A stretch of DNA of 64,000 nt from a candidate division KSB1 bacterium (GCA_034506255.1 JAPDPX010000007.1:186001-250000), one strand, 5' to 3'; shown: positions 27,301 through 35,097, counted from the first letter of the stretch. A program made the numbers and translations. Notes: generated from the sequence alone by a model not told the origin.

Positions 27301-29214
27301 GCCGGAAGCTGCCGCATCTGTCCGGATCGTGAGCGGCGCCTGCAAATTGCCGGATTCGGCTTCAATGCGCAGGTTGCCATCGGGTGAGGGCGGCGCGGAA
27401 AGCACGGCCATTTCCGCCGGCGACACGGTAAAATCGACGCGCTGGCCGGGCACGGGGTTGCTGTCTTCATCGGTGAGCGCCACCACCAACGGCTCGGGCA
27501 GTGACTGGCCGACAGAGGCAATCTGGCCGTCACCGGAATCAATACGCAGGCTGGTGGCCGGTTTGACCGGATATGCCATCACGATCTCGCCGATGGTGGC
27601 AGTGGGATTGCCGCCGTTGAGCATGAAGCCGGCAAAGCTGCCGCTCTCGCGTTTCAAATCATCGGCAAATTCCCGGTCAAAATGGCCATCCACCGTGACT
27701 TCGAAAATGTTGGAGGTTTCCGCAACCGTGATCTTGACGGTCATCACCGAGCCGGCGGTCGCCAGGCCGCTGTATTGTGACAGGCCGCCGCCGATTTGCT
27801 CCAACTCGCCGTTGGCTTTGACATGCCACAGGTTGGTGCGGCCGCCGTTGACGTTTTCGCGCTGAATCAAGTAGCCGGAGGCCGTGCTGCTGCCGCTGCT
27901 GGCCATCACGAAAATGCCGGTGTGCTGAATCGCTTCCGGAGTGGCGGTGGGGCCCCATTTCATCGTGACTTCCTGCGCGTTGCGCCGGGTCTTGAGCACC
28001 GCCCGCTCCCAGCCGAAAGCAGGGCTGGTGTTTTTCACTTCGCCGCCAACAATTTGGAGATTGGTGCCGGCGGCCCAATCAGCGCCCAGGCCGGGGCCGG
28101 CGCGTTCGAAATCATCCTTTATAGTCGAGAGCAGGGCAGTGGAACCCTGCACGACATTGGAGATCGGCGAGGCATTGTTGGCCTCGTCGAGCACTTTGAG
28201 AGCGAAGAAATAGGATTTGCCTGTGCTCAGGCCGGAGACGGTGACCCGCTGCACCGTCCCCGCGGGCGCGGGCTGATCGGTGACATTGGCGGGGGTGGCG
28301 CTGGTGAAATTGGCTTCCGTGATGGTGGCGTTCGAGTAGCGGACGTCATAGCGGCTGGCGACACCCGAGTTGCCGTCATCACCAGTGGCGGTGAACTCGA
28401 GCGTCAAAGTGGTCGAGCTGGCTCCGACCACACTCAAGTTGGTGATAGCCGCGGGCGGCACCATGTCCGAGGGTGTACTCAACGAGACAAAATCCACCCC
28501 GTCATTGGTATTGCCGTGGATTTGAACGCCGGCATACAGGACGGCGTTGTTGCCCGCCACTTTGTTGGGATCGAGCAGGATGCCATCGAAAGTGTTGTTG
28601 ATGTAAACGGTAAATTTGTGCCCGGAGGCGTCGCTGTCGAGTTCAACGCGCAACGTGTCACCGATCTTGGGCGGTGGCGCCAGTGCCGCCTGATCCACAA
28701 TCGCCGGCGTCTGCGGCACGCCGTCGAAGAGCTCGAACAGTTTCAAGCGTTCGCCGTTGTGCACGACGAGGTAGCCTTTGGTGGTTTTGTAATTGGTGGT
28801 GCTCAAGCGCACCGCGGCGCCGGTGAAGGCGCGGCCCAGGCTGTCGGAGCGGTTGCCAAACACCAGTTTGACCACGGTGGGATTGGTGAAGACCTTGGCG
28901 ATGGCGAGAAAGCCGTTCCATTGATCCACCGTCGAAGTGTTCACCAACTGGTTGTTCTGAATCTGCATGGCCTCGTGGGCATCCCAGTTGCCGCCCAGCG
29001 AGGGTCCGGTTCGGTTGAAGGTGTCTTTGAACTCCTCCACCTGAATCACCGGAGGCGTGGACGCTGAAGACTGCGCGTAAACCACGCGGCAGAAACAGCC
29101 GCAGACAAGCAGAAGGAAGCAGAGAATCGCCAAACGTGGACAGACAAACCACCGGCGGCAAAATGGCAGAACACAGGCAGACGCGCCTGCTCGCAGGATC
29201 CAAGTTGCTCTCAC
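21340..29214 (-). CDS. Giant secreted Ig-repeat protein, paralogue of the SGNH giant but without the esterase
   Basis: About 2624 residues from GTG 29214 (TGGAG nine bases upstream); TTG 29253 in the same frame is the alternative. A hydrophobic signal segment ends near VVYAQ. The protein starts directly at the concanavalin-like domain (EFKDTFNRTGPSLGGNW), which matches the part after the SGNH domain in the neighbour. It then has the same order: fibronectin III, second concanavalin-like, 13 Ig repeats with CBM-like domains nested in repeats 1 and 3, two Ig/cadherin-like domains and a Por C-terminal domain (NFPNPFNPSTN). Each Ig repeat resembles the repeat at the same position in the neighbour more than its own neighbours, so the two genes arose by whole-array duplication. 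With no catalytic domain, an adhesin or surface-fibre role is likely. No outer-membrane barrel is present, so it is not a classical invasin. Confidence 0.87.
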   Translation of the reverse strand: MRATWILRAGASACVLPFCRRWFVCPRLAILCFLLLVCGCFCRVVYAQSSASTPPVIQVEEFKDTFNRTGPSLGGNWDAHEAMQIQNNQLVNTSTVDQWNGFLAIAKVFTNPTVVKLVFGNRSDSLGRAFTGAAVRLSTTNYKTTKGYLVVHNGERLKLFELFDGVPQTPAIVDQAALAPPPKIGDTLRVELDSDASGHKFTVYINNTFDGILLDPNKVAGNNAVLYAGVQIHGNTNDGVDFVSLSTPSDMVPPAAITNLSVVGASSTTLTLEFTATGDDGNSGVASRYDVRYSNATITEANFTSATPANVTDQPAPAGTVQRVTVSGLSTGKSYFFALKVLDEANNASPISNVVQGSTALLSTIKDDFERAGPGLGADWAAGTNLQIVGGEVKNTSPAFGWERAVLKTRRNAQEVTMKWGPTATPEAIQHTGIFVMASSGSSTASGYLIQRENVNGGRTNLWHVKANGELEQIGGGLSQYSGLATAGSVMTVKITVAETSNIFEVTVDGHFDREFADDLKRESGSFAGFMLNGGNPTATIGEIVMAYPVKPATSLRIDSGDGQIASVGQSLPEPLVVALTDEDSNPVPGQRVDFTVSPAEMAVLSAPPSPDGNLRIEAESGNLQAPLTIRTDAAASGGKYINYPSGNSQDAKAVYTFQIQEAGTYYIWTRSLNNYGAPVSWDIKVDNLDVFIYDVFKGQVINTWTWDKLSDRGNDITRGTNPQFNPRFFEFTPGTHTIEFRVRYAEAWLDKFIITRDVNFIPEGTEDTGFVTDSEGKARAEVKLGNRAGQFFVDATHGSLPPARFTLNATGGAAARMEITATNNGNNQTGPGGQALPKPFSVTVRDANNNPVAGHQVSWVVLEGEGRLSSYTSVTDLNGVATTTLTLGSVQANHRVEARSHNASGLALAGSPVVFTATANARLAASITRVSGNNQSAQVRTRLPQPVVTKVADAGGAGVSWFSVEWEVARGGGTVSLQPTLRNPGFESFTGSLPANWTLEGAPTGNEVSLSTSSPRSGNRSLQINTSRTGVGVSQSFEYAANTNYTLSFYAKVLSGTARVVWRVNDANGNISERVIDILPSGTGNSWVKYLAAATNGQAGERALIFRSSGAANFLIDDVKITSSTDSNGELTATWTLGDTAGTQEVRARALAGSANLSGSPLAFTATAKAGPAATLAKNSPTSGDGQVGSANQPLNQPFVVKVTDVTGINVVSGVNVTFKVIAGNGKLEGGVTTLTRATGADGLAAVTLTLGPQNGATNTVEASAAGLAGSPLTFSAVAAVPARFEIAGGANQRGSAGYLTNAPLALRITDASGRAISGYPVLFEVLEGGGTINGKSTITLNTEADGVARAPFKCGPIPGALNRIKASASVNGQPVSGSPQSFSIRSQGLNRIKLESGNNQEGVVGELLAEPFKVSIRDSAGKGIANQEVTFKVTAGEGQLEGNLTQKTVKTDSSGFASMPYRLGTKPVENRVTATSNPANLQGSPMLFKAIAKVGPPEILVKAGGDSSKGVVGNPLPTPLVAQVTDKHGNGIQGIEVTFTVKSGGGNLEGQQSLKRVTNTEGKAQVTLTLGTTAGLLNNVVEAEARNGSVPLKNSPVRFRVSATASRAVTIVNNGGSGQSGRAGDLLSEFFRVRINDKDGNGVEGHPVQFSVKHGGGGFHPSGSKDTTVVTNASGVARIQYRLGGVIKPDSQLVQATANDGITGDLLGSPIKFVAYATPGRPCDGKSFVTTAASRNPADGVTPVPVTIYVRDCFGNPVKGESVIIEVTNGPNDITQPVQVTNSNGITTGSFTSTRSGEKVVTARIPSGIAITAGATVTFTPLAAQQMALRGGNNQKGNVNAAVREPLSVKISDRFGNGVPNHPVTFVVKRGNGRMFGGSPGVQVFSDEAGIARAYFIGGASPGESQVYAESANLDNSPVIFIENTEDNPARKLEYVGGNGPTGTEGQTGVAGEVLRDSIAVRVTDANGRPVFGVPVHFTIAFGGGSVNRPVVNSNVFGEAKVAWRLGDQAGLNTLRVSAEGLQGSPIDFSAYGTGGQACCLTTFGGVVNGYVGGLSDPIRVKVSDRNGNGVDGQKVTFELVEGSGSLTATESYTSNGGIASTRLNNSDNVSGFRTVRASAPGLTGSPLLLQVYVKPSAVVSMSAVPRTNNQGGTINRPLNFPLQVKLLDRYGNPTPNEAVSFVITGGGGNFNGLPSISVLSDTFGIAQTVLTLGASPGLNQAVAIKPGLSNVEFKATGYINKFPIFMDVPDLVVFENQTVEFSLRATDDDGDPISYGASNLPPGAVFDSLNTRFFTWRTDFNTHNNGPVYEPLFYARDGKGGVDIEAVRITVKNTNRPPVVISRIPDRLPDRNGMDSTVVVDSTGVARFTMRVVAEDPDGDRLHYAWEQNGVPVGSDAPSYRFVGVPVFHHVRVTISDGFDQVVENWQIKVPVVLISFSASANGGNGVKLEWRTGGESQNLGFNLLRSVTREGGYRKLNRGLIPPRPDGEYSFVDTDITAGSRYFYKLEDVDATGNVTTHGPIQIEAAVPTEFALRQNFPNPFNPSTNIQYQLPRPAQVRLVIYNALGQFVRLLVHREQPAGFHTVVWDGRDRNGNPVPSGIYHYRLEAEGFVMTKKMVLAK

Positions 29215-29787
29215 GATGCAGCACTCCAGATGTTGATGCCCTCGAATCGTCAAGAAAGCTCGAAAGGTTTGACGCGGCCGCCCTCACGCAAGGCTCATGC
29301 CAGATGGCATGAGTCGATCCGCGCGCCGGCGTGCACGGCGCACACCGCGATAATCACGCTTTGTCGCTAGCCGGGCTTGGCAAATCTGCCGGCAGAAATC
29401 CGTTGCGAGATTGGTGGGGCGCCGCTGCAACACCCAACCGGCCGCTGCTCCCTGGCGCGAAAGATGAAATGACATGCGCCCCTTACGGCAGAAAGCGCAG
29501 GGAAGATGGCATTGATTTGTTTCACCACGGACACTGTTTCAGAGGCAAACACGGCTTTAATTCGAGTCTGTCAGGCTGGCTAAGCATGCCGCCGGCATCT
29601 GGCAGTATGTACCGACTTGCACCAAAGCTGCGGACAGGCAGCGCCTTGTACGGCTGACAGATGACCGGCAGTGCCGGATGGGTGAAGCACCACGCGGCGC
29701 TCTCATGCTGCCCCGGCAGCCCGGCCGTGGGGAGTTGTTCTTTCGGTGGGAGGATTTGGACTGAGCGAAAGAGGTATGGCGGAGTTC
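29215..29787. other. Intergenic region with a 20-base palindrome upstream of the Ig-repeat giant
   Basis: A near-perfect palindrome CTCATGCCA-GA-TGGCATGAG lies at 29294-29313, about 80-100 bases upstream of the GTG start at 29214. It is the best candidate operator in the region. A second short palindrome (ATGCCGCCGGCAT) is near 29585-29597. No coding sequence or RNA gene is supported in the remaining bases. Confidence 0.4.
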
Positions 29788-29832
29788 AAAAACACGAACG
29801 CCGCACGCTCCCGCCAGGGAACATGCGGCGTT
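29788..29832 (-). terminator. Intrinsic terminator of the zinc-ribbon gene
   Basis: AACGCCGCA (29797-29805) and TGCGGCGTT (29824-29832) form a perfect 9-base stem. On the minus strand it is followed, four bases on, by TTTTT (complement of 29788-29792). It lies about 28 bases after the stop codon at 29860. Confidence 0.75.
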
Positions 29833-29859
29833 GCAGTCGCTGGGCAATACCCGCCGGAC

Positions 29860-30312
29860 TCAGGCGTCGGCCATCGTGCTTTCCAAATCGGCCATGTTGA
29901 TGTTTTGGCCCAACAGGCGCGGTCCATCCTTGAAGAGGACTTCAATGCGGGTGTTGTTGTGGATTTTGGTGATGACACCGATGCCGAAGGAACGGTGCCG
30001 GATGGCCTTGGTTTCCGTGAAATCGTCCGCGCTGGTGTAGTCTTTGACGTCGTTTTCGGAGATCTCCGCCATCAGGGAATCATAATCCTTCTTGCGGCGT
30101 GTGGCCCTGGGGGCGGTCTTTTTCACGCTGTCCTTTGCAGCGGCGCTTTTGTCGCGATAAATGTGTTCACTCTTGCAGTCGTTGCACATCACGCGCGCGA
30201 TGCTGCCGTCCTTTTTGACTTTGATGATGGTATGTAAGGTGTCGGTTTTGCACTTGCCGCAGCGAGTTTCGATTTCCCGACCAATAAGCTGGTCAGCAGA
30301 GGTTTTGGGCAT
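29860..30312 (-). CDS. Zinc-ribbon protein with C-terminal small beta-barrel-like domain
   Basis: 150 residues from ATG 30312. AAGGAGA lies about 11 bases upstream; a TTG 21 bases earlier overlaps that site and is less likely. Residues about 15-52 contain two Cys pairs (CGKC and CNDC), a zinc-ribbon arrangement as in TFIIB/TFIIS-type or RNA-binding ribbons. A basic linker follows (TAPRATRRKKD). The C-terminal 45 residues (RHRSFGIGVITKI...IEVLFKDGPRLLGQN) look like the small SH3/Tudor-like beta-barrel found at the C-terminus of UvrD-type helicases and in CarD-like proteins. These features suggest a nucleic-acid or RNA-polymerase-associated protein, but no family name can be given safely. It is transcribed divergently from glgB. 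Confidence 0.75.
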   Translation of the reverse strand: MPKTSADQLIGREIETRCGKCKTDTLHTIIKVKKDGSIARVMCNDCKSEHIYRDKSAAAKDSVKKTAPRATRRKKDYDSLMAEISENDVKDYTSADDFTETKAIRHRSFGIGVITKIHNNTRIEVLFKDGPRLLGQNINMADLESTMADA

Positions 30313-30381
30313 GGTATGGAACGTCTCCTTCAAAGAGTGGGTCGACTGCCGGGGTTTGCACCATCACTCGAATTCGGCGGC

Positions 30382-30410
30382 AAAATAGGATTTATTTTTG
30401 CAAAATACAA
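30382..30410 (-). promoter_or_regulatory. Putative promoter of the zinc-ribbon gene
   Basis: On the minus strand TTGTAT (30410-30405) is followed after 17 bases by TATTTT (30387-30382), about 70 bases before ATG 30312. The region is locally A/T-rich, in contrast to its surroundings. Confidence 0.4.
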
Positions 30411-30541
30411 GTGTTTGATTGAACAATTTCGCCGCGCAACCAGCACCCGCCCGGGCAGCCAGCCATGCAAGGGCGCGCGCCAACGCAGTGGCCAGACGGG
30501 TTCTCCCGTGCCAGGCAGCTCGCGACACACCGTTGGCGGGC

Positions 30542-30570
30542 TTGCGCTTCAATCTTAAATTTGCTATCAT
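30542..30570 (+). promoter_or_regulatory. Putative promoter of glgB
   Basis: TTGCGC (30542-30547), 17 bases, then TATCAT (30565-30570), about 85 bases before the glgB start. It is divergent from the zinc-ribbon promoter. Nothing else is seen in the 30313-30654 gap. Confidence 0.5.
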
Positions 30571-30654
30571 CCGCCCACTTTCAATCAAAAGTGGCCTGCA
30601 CGGGCCCGCTGGCGTCTGCGGCAGGACTCACCCTGAAAGATGAAGGGAGAAAAA

Positions 30655-32907
30655 GTGGCCGTGAATCTCATTCACAGCTCCGAGAACAGACAAGCTCCTG
30701 AAATCCCGCCCAAAGACCTCGACCGTCTGCTGCATGGCGATCATCATGATCCTTATTCCATTTTGGGGCCGCACCCCGTCACGCTCGCCGAGGGCCCGGG
30801 CTTGATCATTCGCGTGTTTGCCCCCGAGGCGGAAACCGTGAAGGTCGTCGATCTCGAGAGCGGCGCCACCACGGCGATGAGCAAGGTCAACGACATGGGG
30901 TTTTTCACGGCGTTCTTCCCCGACCGCACCGGCCGCTTTCGCTATGAGCTGGAAATCATCAACCACTACGGCCAGCTCCGCCGCGCTGCGGATCCCTATG
31001 CCTTTTCTCCCATCCTCACCGATTTCGATCTCCATCTCTTTGCCGAAGGCAACCACTGGAACATTTACAACAAGCTGGGTGCACACGTGATGACGGTCGA
31101 GGGCGTGGCGGGTGTGCATTTCGCCGTCTGGGCGCCGGCCGCGCGGCGCGTGAGCGTCATCGGCAATTTCAACAACTGGGACGGCCGCCGCCATCCCATG
31201 CGTGTGCATCTCACCGGCGTCTGGGAAATTTTCATCCCCGGCCTGCAGGCCAACGAGCTGTACAAGTTCGAGATCAAGACCCGCGAGGGCCACCTGCGCA
31301 TTAAGAGCGATCCCTATGCCTTCGCCGGCGAGCTGCGCCCCAACAATGCCTCAATCGTGACCGCACGCAACCAACACCAGTGGCAGGATCAGGACTGGAT
31401 GGCGGCGCGCCGGGAAACGCTCTGGCTCGACCGCCCCATGTCAATCTACGAAGTCCATCTCGGCTCCTGGAAACGCAAAGGCCCCGGCGAAAACGACTGG
31501 TACTCCTACCGCGAAATCGCGCCAGAGTTGGCCGCCTACGTCAAGGACATGGGCTACACCCATGTCGAACTGATGCCGCTGATGGAGCATCCCTATGACC
31601 CCTCCTGGGGCTATCAAGTCACCGGCTATTTTGCCGTGACCCGCCGCTACGGCCTGCCCGAGGATTTTGCCTATTTCGTCGATGTCATGCACCGCAACAA
31701 CATCGGCGTGATCATGGACTGGGTGCCGGCGCACTTCCCCAAAGATGACTGGGCCCTGCGCTGGTTCGACGGCACCGCGCTTTACGAGCATCTTGACCCG
31801 CGCCTGGGCGAACATCCCGACTGGGGCACGCTCATCTTCAACTATGGCCGCAACGAAGTGCGCAACTTTCTCATCGCCAGCGCCCTGTTCTGGCTGGAGG
31901 AATATCACATCGACGGCCTACGCGTCGACGCCGTGGCCTCCATGCTCTATCTGGATTATTCCCGCAAAGAAGGTCAGTGGCTGCCCAACAAATTCGGCGG
32001 CCGCGAAAACCTCGAAGCCATCGCATTCATCAAAACGCTCAACGAAGTGGTGCACGAGCGCTTTCCCGGCGCCATCACCATCGCCGAGGAATCCACCGCC
32101 TGGCCGATGGTGTCACGCCCCACTTACCTCGGCGGTCTGGGCTTCACTTTCAAATGGAACATGGGCTGGATGAACGATTTCCTGCGCTACATGCGGGAAG
32201 ATCCCATTCACCGCAAGTACCACCAGAATCTCATCACCTTTTCGCTGTATTATGCCTTTTCGGAAAACTTCATCCTGCCGCTCTCCCACGACGAGGTGGT
32301 GCACGGCAAGCGTTCGCTGCTCGACAAGATGCCGGGCGACCTCTGGCAAAAGCTGGCCAATTTTCGCGTGGCGCTCGGCTACATGTACGGTCATCCCGGC
32401 AAAAAACTCACCTTCATGGGCAGCGAGTTCGGGCAATGGTGGGAGTGGAATCACGCGGACTCGCTGCAGTGGCATTTGCTCGAAACGGAATATCACCGCC
32501 AATTGCAGCGCTATGTCAAAGATCTCAACGCGCTCTACCGCCGGGAGCCGGCGCTTTATGAAATCGACTACTCCTGGGAGGGTTTCCAGTGGATCGACTT
32601 TCAGGACTTCGATGCCAGCCTGATCTCCTTTCTGCGGCGCGGCAAAAACCCCGATGAGGTGCTGATCTTTGCCTGCAATTTCACCCCGGTCCCGCGGCCC
32701 AACTACCGCATCGGTGTGCCCTTCCTCACCTGCTATCAGGAAATCCTCAACAGTGATTCCGCACATTACGGCGGCAGCAATGTCGGCAATGCCGGAGAGG
32801 TGCACGCGCAGCAGCAGCCGCATCACAATCAGCCTTACTCAATGGAAATCACTTTTCCACCGCTCGCGGTGCTGGTGTTCAAGGGCCGGCGCGAGAGGGC
32901 GGTGTAG
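30655..32907 (+). CDS. glgB: 1,4-alpha-glucan branching enzyme
   Basis: 750 residues. GTG 30655 is preferred because AAGGGAG stands five bases upstream; the in-frame ATG 30640 overlaps that site and has no site of its own. The enzyme transfers alpha-1,4 chains to alpha-1,6 positions during glycogen synthesis. Domains: the GlgB N-terminal domain (LLHGDHHDPYSILGPH), a CBM48 module (VWAPAARRVSVIGNFNNWDG), then the GH13 subfamily 9 barrel. Catalytic residues are visible: the nucleophile Asp in DGLRVDAVASM, the acid/base Glu in TIAEESTAWP, and the transition-state Asp in LSHDEVVHGK. The C-terminal all-beta domain is complete. The length is typical of the two-N-domain bacterial form. No glgA, glgC or glgP lies nearby, so glycogen genes are dispersed in this genome. 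Confidence 0.96.
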   Translation: MAVNLIHSSENRQAPEIPPKDLDRLLHGDHHDPYSILGPHPVTLAEGPGLIIRVFAPEAETVKVVDLESGATTAMSKVNDMGFFTAFFPDRTGRFRYELEIINHYGQLRRAADPYAFSPILTDFDLHLFAEGNHWNIYNKLGAHVMTVEGVAGVHFAVWAPAARRVSVIGNFNNWDGRRHPMRVHLTGVWEIFIPGLQANELYKFEIKTREGHLRIKSDPYAFAGELRPNNASIVTARNQHQWQDQDWMAARRETLWLDRPMSIYEVHLGSWKRKGPGENDWYSYREIAPELAAYVKDMGYTHVELMPLMEHPYDPSWGYQVTGYFAVTRRYGLPEDFAYFVDVMHRNNIGVIMDWVPAHFPKDDWALRWFDGTALYEHLDPRLGEHPDWGTLIFNYGRNEVRNFLIASALFWLEEYHIDGLRVDAVASMLYLDYSRKEGQWLPNKFGGRENLEAIAFIKTLNEVVHERFPGAITIAEESTAWPMVSRPTYLGGLGFTFKWNMGWMNDFLRYMREDPIHRKYHQNLITFSLYYAFSENFILPLSHDEVVHGKRSLLDKMPGDLWQKLANFRVALGYMYGHPGKKLTFMGSEFGQWWEWNHADSLQWHLLETEYHRQLQRYVKDLNALYRREPALYEIDYSWEGFQWIDFQDFDASLISFLRRGKNPDEVLIFACNFTPVPRPNYRIGVPFLTCYQEILNSDSAHYGGSNVGNAGEVHAQQQPHHNQPYSMEITFPPLAVLVFKGRRERAV

Positions 32908-33368
32908 CTCCATCTGCAGAACGGATGGAACCTGAATTTTGCCGGCGGGCTTGCCCTTGCCCGGAAGAAATGGCGTGTGTGAAGTACCCCCCGACTGGAG
33001 TTAACAGCATATTTGCCTGCAAAATTTTTGTACCCCACCCCCTGGGTGGTTGGGCATCGTGATCCAATCGGCGTTCCCTGCTGATGGGATCAATCTGGGT
33101 GCAAAATTCAGGTAGAAACTTTCCAGGGCGCTGCCCTTCGCTTTCAATTCGTCACCGGGGCGGGACGGGATGACGGCGTCGGGATCACACCCCAAAAACT
33201 TCCACCGAAAGCAGAACGCCCGCAAAAAAACAACGGGTATGCCGCTCTCGCAAAGCAAAGAACTCACGCGACAGGCCGGGTTGCGGGTTACGGATTCGGG
33301 CGGGTTCGCCGGTATATCTCTGGCCGTTCATGCCAGCCACACGCCATTCCAACTTTGAAAGGACGTCA
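32908..33368. other. glgB-uppP intergenic region, no gene
   Basis: A weak hairpin TCCATC...GATGGA (32909-32929) directly after the glgB stop is followed by TGAATTTT and might act as a poor terminator. The inverted-repeat pair described separately fills the left part. The right part ends with AAAGGA before uppP. No open frame here has coding character. Confidence 0.45.
32930..33113. repeat. Inverted-repeat element, ends ACCTGAATTTTGC / GCAAAATTCAGGT
   Basis: The 13-base sequence ACCTGAATTTTGC (32930-32942) recurs as its exact complement at 33101-33113. The same motif, one base longer, bounds a 120-base stretch at 57283-57402. No matching target-site duplication is visible here, and the interior sequences of the two copies are not obviously alike. 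Confidence 0.6.
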
Positions 33369-34196
33369 ATGAACGAAATTTTGGTTGCGGTAGTCCTTGG
33401 CATCGTCGAGGGGCTGACCGAGTTTCTGCCGGTCAGTTCCACCGGGCATCTCATCCTGGTGGGCAACTGGCTGCAATTCACCGGCGAAAAAGCCAACACG
33501 TTTGAAATCTTCATCCAGCTCGGTGCCATCATCGCAGTGTTGATTTACTTTCGTGATCGCATTTGGCGGCTGGTGAGCGCCATTTGGGGAAAGCCGGCGC
33601 CCGGCGGCGGGCTGACGACCGAACAGGCCCGGCGTTTCGCCGCGGGTGTGATGCTTGCCTTCGTACCCGCCGCGATTCTGGGATTCTTTCTGCACGACCT
33701 GATCGAGGAGTTGCTATTCAACCCTAAAACCGTGGCCGCGGCGTTGATCGTCGGCGGGGTCGGCATCATTCTGATCGAACAGTTGCACCTGCGCGTGAAA
33801 GTGGAAACAATGGAGGAGATCACCCGGGCACAGGCGCTGGGCATCGGCCTGGCGCAGTGTCTGTCACTGATCCCCGGCATGTCGCGCTCGGCCTCGACCA
33901 TCATGGGCGGCCTGGTGCTGGGTTTGAGTCACGCCGCGGCAGCGGAGTTTTCGTTTTTTCTCGCCATCCCCACCATTTTTGCCGCCACGCTCTACAGTCT
34001 GGCGAAACGCTTCACCCTGCTGACTGCCGATGACGCCGTCATTTTTGCGGTTGGCTTTCTCGTCTCCCTGCTGGTGGCCTGGTGGGTGATCGCCGCCTTT
34101 ATGGCGTTTATCAAGAAACACAGCTTCGAGGCCTTCGGCTGGTATCGCATCGTGCTCGGCTTCGTGATTTTGGGCATGCTGTTGTGGCAAAGTTGA
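33369..34196 (+). CDS. uppP: Undecaprenyl-diphosphatase (UppP/BacA)
   Basis: 275 residues, integral membrane protein with about eight hydrophobic segments. The start is ATG 33369, with AAAGGA six bases upstream; an upstream in-frame start at 33330 would only add a polar tail. It dephosphorylates undecaprenyl pyrophosphate to the monophosphate lipid carrier for peptidoglycan and other envelope polymers, and overexpression gives bacitracin resistance. Both family signature regions are present. The first is EGLTEFLPVSSTGHLIL near residues 13-30, with the catalytic Glu/Glu and Ser/Thr region. The second is PGMSRSASTIMGGL near 170-185, with the phosphate-binding Arg. No partner genes adjoin it. 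Confidence 0.95.
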   Translation: MNEILVAVVLGIVEGLTEFLPVSSTGHLILVGNWLQFTGEKANTFEIFIQLGAIIAVLIYFRDRIWRLVSAIWGKPAPGGGLTTEQARRFAAGVMLAFVPAAILGFFLHDLIEELLFNPKTVAAALIVGGVGIILIEQLHLRVKVETMEEITRAQALGIGLAQCLSLIPGMSRSASTIMGGLVLGLSHAAAAEFSFFLAIPTIFAATLYSLAKRFTLLTADDAVIFAVGFLVSLLVAWWVIAAFMAFIKKHSFEAFGWYRIVLGFVILGMLLWQS

Positions 34197-34325
34197 GGGC
34201 AAGGTGGCGCCACGGCATGCAGGGCGGCGGGGACGGCAGTGCCGGCGGGTGAACTGTCGCGGAGTTGCCAGCGCGGTTGCTGCCGCTCTGTTTGCGCCGA
34301 TGGGGAAATCGCCGCAAAAGAGTTG

Positions 34326-34354
34326 TTGAAAATTTGCGGCGCAGTTTCTACGTT
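34326..34354 (+). promoter_or_regulatory. Weak candidate promoter for radC-mutL
   Basis: TTGAAA (34326-34331), 17 bases, then TACGTT (34349-34354), about 55 bases before the radC ATG. The -10 match is poor. It is listed because nothing better is present in the 211-base gap. Confidence 0.25.
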
Positions 34355-34407
34355 CCGGCCATCGCCCCGCCGCCGGGGCGTCTGTCAATCTCTTTGCCGG
34401 GGGTGAC

Positions 34408-35097
34408 ATGCAAAAATATCCGTTGCGCCTCGCCGAATGGCCGGAGAACGAGCGGCCGCGTGAGCGCCTGCTGAAGCACGGTGCGGAAAGCCTCTCGGAT
34501 GCCGAGCTGCTCGCCATCATCCTGCGCACCGGCAACCACGGCCAGTCGGTGATGGATCTTGCGCGCAAGCTGCTGGTGGAAGCGCGGGGCTTTCATGGCC
34601 TGGATGCCAAGGCCGCGGAGGAGCTTTGCCAAATCCATGGCATGGGCGCGGCCAAGACGGCACAGCTCAAAGCCGCGCTGGAAATTGGCAAGCGGCTGTC
34701 GCGTGCGCAGCACGAGGAACAGCCCTACATCCGCACCAGCCGCGATGTGTTCGACTATCTCCACCTGCGGCTGTGCAACCAGCCGCGCGAGCAGTTTTTC
34801 ATCCTGCTGCTCAATGCCCGCAACCGCCTGCTGCGCGAACGCAAAGTGTTCGAGGGCTCGCTGCAGGAAAGCATGGTCAACGCCCGCGAAGTCGTGAAAT
34901 TGGCCATCAATGAACAGGCGGCCGGCATCATCTTCGTGCACAATCATCCCAGCGGCGAGCCGGCGCCCAGCCCGGAGGATTTGCGCACGACCAAAAAACT
35001 CAAAAGCGCCTGCGAAGCGGTTGATTTGCGCGTGCTCGATCATGTCATCATTGGCAAAGACCGCTATCTGAGCTTTGCCGAGGAAGGTTTGTTGTGA
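34408..35097 (+). CDS. radC: RadC family JAB1/MPN-domain protein (DUF2466/UPF0758)
   Basis: 229 residues, normal family length. The N-terminal part contains the helix-hairpin-helix-like UPF0758 region (RLAEWPENERPRERLLKHG, then SDAELLAIILRTG). The C-terminal half is the JAB metalloprotease-like fold with the zinc motif H-x-H-x7-S-x2-D seen as VHNHPSGEPAPSPED. The name comes from a withdrawn link to DNA repair; the biochemical activity is not settled. The stop codon overlaps the GTG start of mutL by four bases, so the two are translationally coupled. A RadC product in the same unit as a mismatch-repair protein keeps a DNA-metabolism role plausible. Confidence 0.92.
   Translation: MQKYPLRLAEWPENERPRERLLKHGAESLSDAELLAIILRTGNHGQSVMDLARKLLVEARGFHGLDAKAAEELCQIHGMGAAKTAQLKAALEIGKRLSRAQHEEQPYIRTSRDVFDYLHLRLCNQPREQFFILLLNARNRLLRERKVFEGSLQESMVNAREVVKLAINEQAAGIIFVHNHPSGEPAPSPEDLRTTKKLKSACEAVDLRVLDHVIIGKDRYLSFAEEGLL

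Noticed and set aside
12482..29214. Invasin/intimin-type adhesins
   Set aside because: The Ig repeats are of Big_1 type, but there is no N-terminal outer-membrane beta-barrel or LysM, and the C-terminus is a T9SS sorting domain.
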